A DNA stretch of 64,000 nucleotides from Paenibacillus naphthalenovorans (GTDB lineage: Bacteria > Bacillota > Bacilli > Paenibacillales > NBRC-103111). The notes beneath the pieces were generated by a model. The model saw nothing but the letters and a program-made list of their open reading frames with translations, made no database searches and was not told the DNA's origin. This document shows, in pieces, positions 35,337-43,997 of this stretch; the first letter of the stretch is position 1, and each line of letters begins with the position of its first letter. Made by a program: the position numbers and the translations under genes. The DNA lies in NCBI RefSeq assembly GCF_900099895.1, contig NZ_FNDY01000010.1, positions 62,001 to 126,000 of the forward strand, read 5' to 3'.

Positions 35337-35765
35337 TTACTTCCCTCCAGGCAGCAAAATGGAATCCTCTACCTTGATGCAGCGGTCCATAATCACTTCA
35401 AGCCCCCCGGCTTTGGCAATATCCGCCGCTTCTTCATTGTAAATGCCCAACTGCAGCCACAACACCTTAGCTCCGATACGTACCGCTTCCTCAGCCACCG
35501 GAACCGTTTGTTCGCTTCTCCGGAAGACGTTGACGATATCGACCGGTTCCGGGATATCCGCCAGCGATTTGTAGCAAGCTTCACCCAGAATCGTACCGTT
35601 GACCATCGGATTGACCGGAATGATGCGGTAGCCCTTCTTTTGCATGGCCTCCGACACCATATAAGACTCCCTGTCGGGCTTGTCGGACAAGCCAACCACA
35701 GCAATATTCTTTGCATTCACCAATATTTCTTTAATGGCCTCGCGAGACGGATTTTGAAACGGCAT
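35337..35765 (-). CDS. CoA-binding domain protein (YccU-like)
   Basis: A 142-residue Rossmann-like CoA_binding_2 protein: KNIAVVGLSDKPDRESYMVSE, GYRIIPVNP, CYKSLADIPEPVDIVNVFRR and LWLQLGIYNEEA. It corresponds to the N-terminal domain of succinyl-CoA synthetase alpha, without the catalytic histidine domain. Cellular role unknown. ATG 35765 is chosen from AAGGAG 8 bases upstream; GTG 35774 overlaps that site. It leads into thiE. Confidence 0.9.
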   Translation of the reverse strand: MPFQNPSREAIKEILVNAKNIAVVGLSDKPDRESYMVSEAMQKKGYRIIPVNPMVNGTILGEACYKSLADIPEPVDIVNVFRRSEQTVPVAEEAVRIGAKVLWLQLGIYNEEAADIAKAGGLEVIMDRCIKVEDSILLPGGK

Positions 35766-35787
35766 CCTGCTCACTCCTTATCACATA

Positions 35788-36627
35788 TTATTTTGTATAG
35801 CTGAGCGCCTGGCTCCCCATCGCTTCCCAGGTTGCCAAAAATTGTGTTTTTTCAATCTTGTGCTTGCCTTTTCCCGACAGGGGATCATTCACATACACAT
35901 ACTCCTCGTCAAAGCCCACAAGCAATACGGCATGCACCATGAAGGTGGATTGAAACGGTCCGATCGGCGTATCCCATACGACCCATTTGCTCGGCACTTT
36001 ATAATCGATGGTCGTCCACACCACAGAGGGAATGCCTTGAATCAATTGATCTTCAAGCTTAGAGAACGGCTCCCGCGTCATATCGACAGCCGTGGGCACA
36101 TACGCCTTCAGCAGGTCGAACAATGCCGTATGATAAATGCTGAAGCCTTTGCCCGCGCCCGTCACCTCTCCGACAAAACCCAGGTTCGGGTTGCCCCAAT
36201 AAGCGATAGAGCCGTCCTTGTTGTAACGGATCGGAGTTGCATCCCGCTTCATCTCTTTGGCAAGCTCCATCTTCGATTTGTTCACGCCGTAATACTGAAG
36301 CAGCATCGTCAGGCTTGTGACCTCGCAGCCGGAAGGGAGCTCCGGAAGCTGGCGGACAACGGGCGCGTCCAGCACGACGCTTTTGGGTCTGGGTTCTGCC
36401 GGCTTCTCTACTGCAGCATCGGCGTTATTCCCGTTAGGGGTCGGAGTTCCCTGCGCCGATTGGTCCGCATGGACAACGGGTCCGCTTAAAACGGGTTCAT
36501 TCAACCATGCCTGTCCGGTGATTTTGCCGTATAACAGGACGGCAAAAACGCCGCTGGCGAACAGCAGTCCCGCAATCAGAAAGAGACCTAACGTAACTTG
36601 AATACCTTTCCACAAGATGGTCATCAT
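35788..36627 (-). CDS. Membrane-anchored C39-like cysteine peptidase
   Basis: A 279-residue protein with one N-terminal membrane helix (about 8-33), a Pro/Asn/Ala-rich linker and a C-terminal papain-like domain of the peptidase C39 family 2 (from about residue 85). The triad is visible: Cys in LPSGCEVTSL, His in FMVHAVLLVGF and Asp in YVNDPLSG. It faces outside the membrane. Related proteins are common in Bacillales with unknown substrates. ATG 36627 follows AGGCGGTG. It lies downstream of aroA, 44 bases away. Confidence 0.9.
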   Translation of the reverse strand: MMTILWKGIQVTLGLFLIAGLLFASGVFAVLLYGKITGQAWLNEPVLSGPVVHADQSAQGTPTPNGNNADAAVEKPAEPRPKSVVLDAPVVRQLPELPSGCEVTSLTMLLQYYGVNKSKMELAKEMKRDATPIRYNKDGSIAYWGNPNLGFVGEVTGAGKGFSIYHTALFDLLKAYVPTAVDMTREPFSKLEDQLIQGIPSVVWTTIDYKVPSKWVVWDTPIGPFQSTFMVHAVLLVGFDEEYVYVNDPLSGKGKHKIEKTQFLATWEAMGSQALSYTK

Positions 36628-36671
36628 TTAAACACCGCCTGGCCGCAAACGGATTATTCATCCTGGCTTTT

Positions 36672-37967
36672 TTATTCCTGTACGAGCTCGATGTTCGCAC
36701 CCAGAGAGAGGAGATGTTCAAAATATTGCGGGTACGACTTGGCTACATGATGCGCATCGTTAATGACAAGACCCTTATCCGAACGCAATCCTGCAACCGT
36801 CAGCGCCATAATGACGCGGTGATCGTAATGCGCGTTGATTTCCACGCCGCCGGCAATGCCTTGCGGACGACCGTGGACAATGATTTCGCTTTGTCTTTCT
36901 TCCACATCCGCGCCCGCCTTGCGCAGCTCGGTTACGAAGTCGGTAATACGGTCGCATTCCTTATAGCGAAGATTCTCGACATTGTAAAAACGGGAAGTGC
37001 CTTCCGCAAACAGGGATGCCGCCACCATGGCCAGAACGGCATCGGTAAAATGATCGCCGTCAAACTCACCGGCCTTCAGCTTTTGGCTGCCGCGTACGCG
37101 AACGACATCGTTCTCGTGAGTCAAGTTCACGCCCATCGCCCGCAGCACGTCCACCACGGCTCGCTCTCCCTGCTTGCTGTCCTTGGAAAGGCGAAGTACC
37201 GAGACATCCGAATTTGTAACACTGGCTGCAGCCAGTATCGCAGCCGATCCCGGATAATCGCCTTGTACTACATACTTTTGCGGCAGATATTGCTGTCTTC
37301 CGGGAATTTTGTAATGCATCAGATCGTCGGAAGCTTCGATCCGGATGCCCGCTTGCGCAATCACTTCGAGTGTCTGCCCTACAATGACCTTGGATTTCAA
37401 GTCATGAAGCACCGTAATTTCACTGTCTTCCTCCAAAAGCGGCGTCATGAACAAAAGCGAGCTTAAAAATTGCGAGCTGACGTTGCCGGAAACCGTGATC
37501 TTGCCGCCGCGCGGCTGCCCGCCGCGGATCGTAATCGGAAGCTTGCCGTCCCGATGCTCCACCTGGACACCCATTTGCTGCAGAGCGTCGATCAAGTCGT
37601 CATGAGGTCTTTTTCCGAGTGAGTCCGGATAGGTATTCACAAAGGTCACTTCGGGGCAAAAAGCGGCCACGGACATCAAAAATCGCAGCACAGCCCCCGC
37701 ATTGCCAACGTTCAGCTCTTTCACATGTTTAGGATTGCGGCCGAAGCCGCGAATCGTCATTTTCTCATCGTCCTCTTCAATCACCGCTCCCAGATCACGG
37801 ATGCATCGGCGCATCGCATCGCTGTCCTCGCTGTGAGCCGGGTAGTACACGGTGCTCGTTCCATCCGCCAGTGCGCCGATCAGCAAATAGCGAGTCGTGT
37901 AATTTTTGGAAGACAGCGCATTGATCGTTCCTTCCAGGCGCGGCGTTGGTTTAACAATTGCTCTCAT
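36672..37967 (-). CDS. aroA: 3-phosphoshikimate 1-carboxyvinyltransferase (EPSP synthase), divergent active site
   Basis: A 431-residue EPSP synthase of the shikimate pathway, joining shikimate 3-phosphate and PEP. Conserved catalytic parts are Lys21 and Arg26 in SSKNYTTRYLL, SSQFL, HFTDAV (Asp), RYKECDRI (Glu) and HYDHRVIMAL. The PEP/glyphosate loop, usually NAGTAMRPL, reads NAGAVLRFL, so the E. coli Thr97 and Pro101 positions are Ala and Phe, and the Ser23 position is Asn22. ATG 37967 follows GGAGAG. It is 15 bases after the second fluoride-channel gene. The other shikimate gene nearby is aroK. Confidence 0.93.
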   Translation of the reverse strand: MRAIVKPTPRLEGTINALSSKNYTTRYLLIGALADGTSTVYYPAHSEDSDAMRRCIRDLGAVIEEDDEKMTIRGFGRNPKHVKELNVGNAGAVLRFLMSVAAFCPEVTFVNTYPDSLGKRPHDDLIDALQQMGVQVEHRDGKLPITIRGGQPRGGKITVSGNVSSQFLSSLLFMTPLLEEDSEITVLHDLKSKVIVGQTLEVIAQAGIRIEASDDLMHYKIPGRQQYLPQKYVVQGDYPGSAAILAAASVTNSDVSVLRLSKDSKQGERAVVDVLRAMGVNLTHENDVVRVRGSQKLKAGEFDGDHFTDAVLAMVAASLFAEGTSRFYNVENLRYKECDRITDFVTELRKAGADVEERQSEIIVHGRPQGIAGGVEINAHYDHRVIMALTVAGLRSDKGLVINDAHHVAKSYPQYFEHLLSLGANIELVQE

Positions 37968-37982
37968 CGTAAGTATCTCTCC

Positions 37983-38342
37983 TTATATGATGTATCCTAA
38001 ATAAACAAAGGCTATCCCCGCCGTATAAGTGAGTCCCATATATATCCAGGCGGAACGCTTGCGGCCTTGCGCCATCAGGTCCCAAGACTCCAGCTTGAAA
38101 GTGGAAAATGTGGTGAAAGCCCCGAGAAATCCGCTTCCGAGCAGAGCCATCATCCGGGTATCCGCCCCATGGCCCCATAGCCAGCCGAGCAAAAAGGCTC
38201 CCAGGACATTAACTGAAAGCGTACCGTAAGGAATCGGGCCGGGAAACCGCTTGGCGATCCTCCCGCTCATCCAATATCGGCTGATCGCTCCCCCGAAGCC
38301 TCCAGCGGCCACCAAAACCATATACAGCAATGTATTCGACAT
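37983..38342 (-). CDS. crcB: Fluoride channel subunit CrcB/FluC (second copy)
   Basis: A 119-residue protein with four membrane helices. Fluc signatures are GGAISRYWMSG, GTLSVNVLGAFLLGWL and LGSGFLGAFTTFSTF (the Phe-box and Na+/TM3 break region). Fluc channels let fluoride leave the cell as dual-topology dimers. The ATG at 38342 shares a base with the TGA of the first copy (TGATG), so the two are coupled; paired genes usually form heterodimers with opposite topology. The aroA gene follows closely. Confidence 0.94.
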   Translation of the reverse strand: MSNTLLYMVLVAAGGFGGAISRYWMSGRIAKRFPGPIPYGTLSVNVLGAFLLGWLWGHGADTRMMALLGSGFLGAFTTFSTFKLESWDLMAQGRKRSAWIYMGLTYTAGIAFVYLGYII

Positions 38343-38725
38343 CACTCGGCAGAACCCCTTTTCGCAAACAGGACATGGGAACGTCGGCCAAGATGAACGC
38401 ACAACAGCCCGCCCCATAAGCTGATCAAAAAGTAAACCGCGGTGCTTGCATACTGTCCGTGCCCAAGCAATTCAAAAAACTCCCAGCTTAGGGCGGAAAA
38501 CGTCGTGAACGATCCGATAAATCCCGTCGTCACGGCAGCTCTGATCCGGGGATACCGGCCCAGTCTCACAGAATAAGCGAATCGGCCCAGCAGCAAACAA
38601 CCGGCAAGATTGCACAGCAGGGTCCCCCAAGGGAAATGTGAGTTCCCATGGTTTAAAGCAAGAGACATCCCGTAGCGGGCCAAGGCTCCGGCCACACCCG
38701 CCAGACCTATGTATACTGCTGTCAT
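38342..38725 (-). CDS. crcB: Fluoride channel subunit CrcB/FluC (first copy)
   Basis: A 127-residue four-helix membrane protein with GVAGALARYGMSL, WGTLLCNLAGCLLLG and TTGFIGSFTTFSALSWE, matching the Fluc family. ATG 38725 follows AGGAGGG; an open frame to 38767 has no site. It is the first gene of the crcB-crcB-aroA run and starts divergently from the rhodanese gene. I looked for a fluoride riboswitch in the 38726-38848 gap and did not see one. Confidence 0.93.
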   Translation of the reverse strand: MTAVYIGLAGVAGALARYGMSLALNHGNSHFPWGTLLCNLAGCLLLGRFAYSVRLGRYPRIRAAVTTGFIGSFTTFSALSWEFFELLGHGQYASTAVYFLISLWGGLLCVHLGRRSHVLFAKRGSAE

Positions 38726-38848
38726 CTCTATATCCCTCCTGGTGTGCGGCATGAATAGGTTTGACACAGCTTCTATTTTTTCATTATGATGAAATCGTTA
38801 TGATGAATTCATTCGCCATAAGGCTATCCCCATAAGGAGGACTATTCC

Positions 38849-39142
38849 ATGCAGACGATCACTCCAGCAGAAGTCAAACAGCGAATCGAGAGCGGCGAGA
38901 AGCTTTTTATTCTTGATGTCCGCGAACCGGAAGAAATCGCTCTCGGGATGATTCCGGGCGCGAAGTCGATTCCCCTCATGCAAATTCCCGAACGGCTTGC
39001 GGAAATTCCGCAGGATGGAGAAACGATTCTCGTCTGCCGCAGCGGCAACCGAAGCGGCAGAGCCTATGAATACCTGGAAGCGCAAGGCTTCAAAGGACTC
39101 AAAAACATGACCGGCGGGATGCTGGAATGGGAAACGCTCTAA
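38849..39142 (+). CDS. Rhodanese-like sulfurtransferase
   Basis: A 97-residue single rhodanese domain. The active-site loop CRSGNRSG holds the catalytic cysteine; the N-terminal FILDVREPEEIALGMIPGA and C-terminal NMTGGMLEW complete the fold. It can carry sulfane sulfur in the cytoplasm; acceptor unknown. ATG follows AAGGAGGA. Its end overlaps the end of the convergent aroK by four bases. Confidence 0.94.
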   Translation: MQTITPAEVKQRIESGEKLFILDVREPEEIALGMIPGAKSIPLMQIPERLAEIPQDGETILVCRSGNRSGRAYEYLEAQGFKGLKNMTGGMLEWETL

Positions 39143-39651
39143 GCGTTTCCTATTCTGCTGCATATGATCTCGACGATGCGGTCTACCGGTAAGCCATCCG
39201 TATCCACCTTCAAATCCGCAAAGTCGTAAGCATGTTCCCTGCTTTTCGCAATGTGTTTTACCCGTTCCTCCAGATGACCTTGAAGAAGCGGGCGGCTTTG
39301 ATCCCCTTTAACGCGCTCGATAATAGTCTCTACCGAGGCAAAGAGAGCAACGACAAACCCGTTCTCTTTCATGGCAAGGCGGTTCAGTTCAAGCAGTACC
39401 GCTCCGCCGCCCGTAGAGACAACCTGCTCGCTTCGCTTCAGCACATTCCCTATGATTTCGCTTTCCGCCTTCCGAAACGCCTCTTCTCCCAACTTGGCAA
39501 ACATGTCGCTGATGCTCATGCCTTGGCTTCTTACGATCTCTGAATCCGTGTCGACATAGGTCCAGCCCAACTTGGCGGACAGCGCTTGTCCTACTGTCGA
39601 TTTGCCCGATCCCATCAAACCGACCAGTACAATATTGCGGTTCATTTCCAT
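39139..39651 (-). CDS. aroK: Shikimate kinase
   Basis: A 170-residue P-loop kinase of the shikimate pathway, converting shikimate to its 3-phosphate, the substrate of AroA. Walker A is GLMGSGKSTVG; shikimate-binding DTDSEI, RKAESEII and VSTGGGAV follow, then the lid region GDQSRPLLQG. ATG 39651 is used; ATG 39645 is equally possible with GAGGTG upstream. Its tail overlaps the rhodanese tail by four bases. Confidence 0.95.
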   Translation of the reverse strand: MEMNRNIVLVGLMGSGKSTVGQALSAKLGWTYVDTDSEIVRSQGMSISDMFAKLGEEAFRKAESEIIGNVLKRSEQVVSTGGGAVLLELNRLAMKENGFVVALFASVETIIERVKGDQSRPLLQGHLEERVKHIAKSREHAYDFADLKVDTDGLPVDRIVEIICSRIGNA

Positions 39652-39812
39652 GCTGCACCTCTGGCTAAAGTCTTTAAACTTACCCTATCATATCACAGCT
39701 TGTCCCAACGTGAATAGAAAGTTTAGTGAACACATATGATGGATGTGAATAAATCCCAGCTTAAACAGTCAAGCTGATAATGCTGTATAGCTGCGAAAGG
39801 AGATCCTTTATT

Positions 39813-40172
39813 ATGGTACCCGATGCCCTCTCGAACCCGAAGGTTCCCGCACCCTTGGCAACAGATCTGAAGCTCCAGCAAATCTTAGATTCTTCCACGC
39901 CCCTTTGCAAGGAAGACATTGTCTGGATGCTCGAATTCATTAAAAAAAAGGTGGCCGAGGAAGATCCGAATTTAAAAGATCTTTCCCAGCCACGACTGCT
40001 TCAAAACTTTCGCTATTTTGCTGAAATCGCCCTGATGCTGATTCAACGGCGCAACGGATTCGATCAGGATGCCGACCGGCTGAAGCTTTGGCTGGCCGAG
40101 GCCTCTTACGGATTGCATCCGGCCAGAACCCGTTCGCTCAGGCAGGCCGCTCTAAATGATGAGAAGGCTTAG
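39813..40172 (+). CDS. Conserved hypothetical protein
   Basis: A 119-residue protein I do not recognise. It starts at ATG 39813 behind AAAGGAG. The sequence is mostly helical with [37 protein letters not shown] and [16 protein letters not shown]; no cysteine motif, signal or membrane segment. Its stop overlaps the stop of convergent gndA by four bases (40169-40172). A good ribosome site and coding pattern make it a real gene. Confidence 0.75.
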   Translation: MVPDALSNPKVPAPLATDLKLQQILDSSTPLCKEDIVWMLEFIKKKVAEEDPNLKDLSQPRLLQNFRYFAEIALMLIQRRNGFDQDADRLKLWLAEASYGLHPARTRSLRQAALNDEKA

Positions 40173-41581
40173 TTTTCCATCCATTGGTAATGGAAGGTTC
40201 CTTCTTTGTCCACGCGCTTGAACGTATGAGCTCCAAAATAGTCCCGCTGCGCTTGCAGCAGATTAGCAGGCAGACGCTCCGTCCGATAGCTGTCGTAATA
40301 GGCCAGCGCGGAAGCGAAGGCTGGCACCGGAATGCCGCGGCTAATGGCGGTCGCCACCACGGTTCTCCATGCTTCCTGATAGTTTTCCACGATCCCCTTG
40401 AAGTACTCGTCAAGCAGAAGGTTTTTAAGTTCCGGATTGCGGTCATACGCATCCTTGATGTTTTGCAGGAATCGGGCGCGGATAATGCAGCCGCCGCGGA
40501 AAATCATGGCGATGTTGCCGTATTGCAGATCCCATCCGTATTCTTCGCTTGCGGCTCTCATTTGAGCGAAGCCCTGTGCGTAGGAGCAAATTTTGCTCGC
40601 ATACAGCGCTTTGCGCACGGCTTCGATAAATTCCTTGCGGTCGCCTTCGAATACTGCCAGCTTCGGACCGTTAAGCACCTTGCTTGCGGCCACCCGTTCT
40701 TCTTTCATGGCGGAAAGGAAGCGGGAAAATACCGACTCGGTGATGATGGAAAGCGGCACGCCGAGATCAAGTGCGCTTTGGCTGGTCCATTTGCCTGTTC
40801 CCTTTTGGCCGGCCGAGTCGAGAATGACATCAACCATCGGTTTGCCCGTTTCCTGATCATATTTGGTGAAAATATCCGCCGTAATCTCAATCAGATAGCT
40901 GTCCAATTCGCCTTTGTTCCAGTCGGCGAATATTTCATGAAGCTCCCGAGTATTAACGCCCAGGACGTCCTTCAGCAGCTGATAAGCTTCGCAAATCAAC
41001 TGCATATCTCCATACTCAATTCCGTTATGCACCATTTTGACGTAGTGGCCAGCGCCGTCCGGACCAATGTATGTGCAGCAAGGGTCGCCGTTTACTTTAG
41101 CGGAAATGGCTGTCAGAATCGGAGCCACCAACTCGTAGGCATCCTTCTGTCCTCCTGGCATAATCGCCGGTCCTTTCAAAGCGCCTTCTTCGCCACCCGA
41201 TACGCCGGTACCGATAAAACGGAGGCCGTGCGCCTGCAATTCTTTATTACGGCGCTGCGTGTCCGGGAAGAACGCGTTGCCGCCGTCGATGATAATATCC
41301 CCCTGCTCAAGATGGGGAATCAACTGATTAATCGTATCGTCGGTCGCCTTTCCGGCTTGGACCATGATCAAGATTTTACGCGGTTTCTCAAGCGAAGCGA
41401 CGAATTCCTCAATGCTGTATGTACCGACCAATCGCTTGCCCGGCGATTCGGACAACAGCGCATCGGTTTTTTCGCGGGAACGGTTGTATACGGAAACGCT
41501 GAATCCTCTGCTTTCGATATTCAAAGCCAAATTCTTGCCCATGACAGCAAGTCCGATTACGCCAACCTGTTGTTTCGACAT
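40169..41581 (-). CDS. gndA: 6-phosphogluconate dehydrogenase (decarboxylating)
   Basis: A 470-residue enzyme that oxidises 6-phosphogluconate to ribulose 5-phosphate and CO2. The Rossmann start [15 protein letters not shown] is followed by YNRSREKT, where Asn-Arg favours NADP; the substrate site includes [33 protein letters not shown] and KGTGKWT with the catalytic lysine. ATG 41581 follows AAGGAAGAGAGAGA. It is the last gene of the hexonate cluster and may be the dedicated copy, comparable to gntZ in the B. subtilis gnt operon. Confidence 0.95.
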   Translation of the reverse strand: MSKQQVGVIGLAVMGKNLALNIESRGFSVSVYNRSREKTDALLSESPGKRLVGTYSIEEFVASLEKPRKILIMVQAGKATDDTINQLIPHLEQGDIIIDGGNAFFPDTQRRNKELQAHGLRFIGTGVSGGEEGALKGPAIMPGGQKDAYELVAPILTAISAKVNGDPCCTYIGPDGAGHYVKMVHNGIEYGDMQLICEAYQLLKDVLGVNTRELHEIFADWNKGELDSYLIEITADIFTKYDQETGKPMVDVILDSAGQKGTGKWTSQSALDLGVPLSIITESVFSRFLSAMKEERVAASKVLNGPKLAVFEGDRKEFIEAVRKALYASKICSYAQGFAQMRAASEEYGWDLQYGNIAMIFRGGCIIRARFLQNIKDAYDRNPELKNLLLDEYFKGIVENYQEAWRTVVATAISRGIPVPAFASALAYYDSYRTERLPANLLQAQRDYFGAHTFKRVDKEGTFHYQWMEN

Positions 41582-41648
41582 AAGTCTCTCTCTTCCTTCC
41601 TTATCCTTATTGAATTGCTGACGATTTCAAAAAGAAAAGCAGCTCTCT

Positions 41649-42422
41649 CTAGATCGTCATCGCCCCGAAGCCCCCGTCCACCCGAAGAAGGGCTCCCGTA
41701 ACAAAGCCGGACGCCTTCTCCGAGGCCAAATACACGGCAGCCCCCTGAAGCTCCTCCGCTTCGCCGAACCGGTTCATCGGCGTGTGCCTCATGATCGCAT
41801 CAACCCGGTCGGGCGACAGGATCTTACGGTTCTGCTCAGCCGGGAAGAAGCCTGGAATAATAGCGTTCACGCGCACTCGCGCCGGCGCAAATTCGCGCGC
41901 CAAAAACTGCGTCACGTTGTTGACCGCCGCTTTGGAAGCGGAATAAGTGAATACGCGGGAGAGCGGAGGCTCGGAGGAAACGGAGGAAATATTGATGATG
42001 CTGCCTCCCTCGCCTTTATCAACCATATGCTTCCCAAAAATTTGACAAGCCAACACCACGCTTTTCAGATTTACATCCATGATCGCATCCCATTCGTCCA
42101 TCTGCAGCTCAAAGAACGGCGTCGGGCTGTTCATTCCGGGACAGTTCATCAGCACGTCGCAGCGGCCCGTCCAAGCCAGAACCTCCGACAATACCCGCCT
42201 CAGATCGTCTGCGTTGGTCGCGTCGGCAGAGAAGCATCGCGCTTTACCTCCCGCCTCCTCCACACGCTTGGCCACCTCTTCGGATTTCTCCATGTTGCGT
42301 CCTACAATCGCCACATCCGCGCCGTGTCCGCCCAAGCCGACTGCCATGGCGCCGCCCAAAGTACTGTTGCCGCCGATGATGACGGCTGTTTTTCCCGTAA
42401 GATCGAATAAATTCATGCTCAT
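41649..42422 (-). CDS. SDR oxidoreductase, probable hexonate (mannonate/gluconate-type) dehydrogenase
   Basis: A 257-residue short-chain dehydrogenase with catalytic Ser (NISSVSS) and YSASK, and a glycine loop GGNSTLG. Similar enzymes reduce fructuronate to mannonate or oxidise gluconate to 5-ketogluconate. ATG 42422 follows AAGGGGG by 10 bases; ATG 42416 is the alternative. It lies 15 bases after the kinase gene and before gndA, in the place where B. subtilis has the gluconate permease gene. Substrate is inferred only from the neighbours. Confidence 0.88.
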   Translation of the reverse strand: MSMNLFDLTGKTAVIIGGNSTLGGAMAVGLGGHGADVAIVGRNMEKSEEVAKRVEEAGGKARCFSADATNADDLRRVLSEVLAWTGRCDVLMNCPGMNSPTPFFELQMDEWDAIMDVNLKSVVLACQIFGKHMVDKGEGGSIINISSVSSEPPLSRVFTYSASKAAVNNVTQFLAREFAPARVRVNAIIPGFFPAEQNRKILSPDRVDAIMRHTPMNRFGEAEELQGAAVYLASEKASGFVTGALLRVDGGFGAMTI

Positions 42423-42437
42423 GGTCGAAAAGCCCCC

Positions 42438-43997
42438 TTAGGATTGCGTGTGCGTCAATTGGAAAGCGGCGATGGCATCAAACTCGTCCTTCAACTGATG
42501 GTACACACGATTATAAATTTTTGTCAACTGTCGATATATTTCGTGGTTCCGCTCACTGGCCTGAAGCGACTGTTCCACATGCATCCAATCATGCACGCTG
42601 GAGAAGTCTGCGATCTCTCCAAGCGCCAGCATGCCTAACTGGGCCGCCCCGAGACCGGAACTCTCAATGGTATTCGGTACGGCGACGTCCGTGCCAAGCA
42701 CATCGGCCATCATCTGCAGCCAGAAAGGCGATCTTGCAAACCCTCCCGAGGCGCGCACTTCCCTGGTCGGACCGCCCAGCTCCTCAAGAGCCTTCACGAC
42801 CGAATGGATCCGGTACATGACGCCTTCGAGCACGGCGCGAATCATGTGTTTCTTCTGATGATACAAGGATAATCCGAAAAAGACGCCGCGAGCATTCGCG
42901 TTCCAATAAGGCGCGCGTTCTCCGGACAGCAGCGGAAGAAAGATCAATCCGTCCGAGCCCGCAGATACTTCGCGCGCCAGCGCCGTTAAGTAATCATACG
43001 GATCCATTCCGCGGCGCCGGCCTTCTTCCGCTTCCGCCGTGGCTAACTGGTCTCGCACCCAGCGGAACATGATGCCACCGTTGTTGATCGCCCCTCCGAC
43101 GACCCAGAAATCCTCCTTTAAGGCATAGCAGAACAACCGGCCTTGCGGATCTGTCACCGGCTCGCGCACGACGCCTCTCACAGCGCCGCTTGTCCCTATA
43201 GTCACGGCATACACTCCCTGGTCCAGGGCTCCTACGCCGAGGTTCGCCAGAACGCCGTCGGAAGCCCCCACTACAAATGGAGTATCTTCCGCGAGCCCCA
43301 TCGAAGCGGCAGCATTCGCGTTCATGCCCTGCAGGATGCAGGTCGTGGGTACCGGGTCAGACAGCTGTTCGCGTCGAACGCCGCAGGCCGCGAGCGCTCC
43401 TTCGTCCCATTCCAGCCTGCGCAGATTGAACAACCCCGTAGCGCTGGCTATGGAATAATCGATGACCAGCTTACCGAACAGCCTGGCAAATACATATTCT
43501 TTAATTCCGATAAATTTGTAGGCCTGATCGAACAGGTCGGGCCGATGGTCGCGGAACCACATCAGCTTAAGCAGCGGGGACATCGGATGAATCGGCGTTC
43601 CCGTATTCCGGTAAATATCAAGTCCATTTAACTCTTCTTTCAGCACCTTCACGTAAGCTGCACTGCGGTTATCCGCCCAAGTGATGCAGCGTGTCAGCGG
43701 CCGCAGTTCCTTATCCACCGCCATCAGACTGTGCATCGCCGAGCTGAACGATACACACAGCACCTGCCCCGGCAGAACGGCGGCTTTGCGTACCACCGTA
43801 CGAACAGCGGTCAGCACCGCTTGGAAGATTTCATCCGGATCCTGCTCGGCCATATCAGGCGCAGGCGTAAACAAAGGATATTCCACGGAATGAGAAGCAA
43901 GCACTCTGCCGCTCCGGTCGATCACAAGCGTTTTGGTGCTCGTGGTGCCGATATCCGCTGAAATGATATAAGGCTTTTGTACTGACGAACCAATCAT
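42438..43997 (-). CDS. gntK: FGGY-family carbohydrate kinase, probable gluconokinase
   Basis: A 519-residue FGGY kinase resembling B. subtilis GntK in length and in ADIGTTSTKTLVI, FTPAPDMAEQDPDEIFQAVL and SFSSAMHSLMAVD. The ATP domain has VTIGTSGAVR and ASGGFARSPFWLQMMADVLG. It would phosphorylate D-gluconate to 6-phosphogluconate, the substrate of the gndA product downstream. ATG 43997 follows directly after the TAA of the isomerase gene. Other FGGY specificities (xylulose) are less likely because of the neighbours. Confidence 0.88.
   Translation of the reverse strand: MIGSSVQKPYIISADIGTTSTKTLVIDRSGRVLASHSVEYPLFTPAPDMAEQDPDEIFQAVLTAVRTVVRKAAVLPGQVLCVSFSSAMHSLMAVDKELRPLTRCITWADNRSAAYVKVLKEELNGLDIYRNTGTPIHPMSPLLKLMWFRDHRPDLFDQAYKFIGIKEYVFARLFGKLVIDYSIASATGLFNLRRLEWDEGALAACGVRREQLSDPVPTTCILQGMNANAAASMGLAEDTPFVVGASDGVLANLGVGALDQGVYAVTIGTSGAVRGVVREPVTDPQGRLFCYALKEDFWVVGGAINNGGIMFRWVRDQLATAEAEEGRRRGMDPYDYLTALAREVSAGSDGLIFLPLLSGERAPYWNANARGVFFGLSLYHQKKHMIRAVLEGVMYRIHSVVKALEELGGPTREVRASGGFARSPFWLQMMADVLGTDVAVPNTIESSGLGAAQLGMLALGEIADFSSVHDWMHVEQSLQASERNHEIYRQLTKIYNRVYHQLKDEFDAIAAFQLTHTQS

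Noticed and set aside
38726..38848. Fluoride riboswitch before the crcB genes
   Set aside because: The conserved stem and ATG-containing core of the crcB motif were not found on either strand.
40184..41701. A 505-codon open frame on the + strand opposite gndA
   Set aside because: It is the mirror of a clear 6-phosphogluconate dehydrogenase gene; composition is Arg/His/Phe-rich, has no ribosome site and no family likeness.
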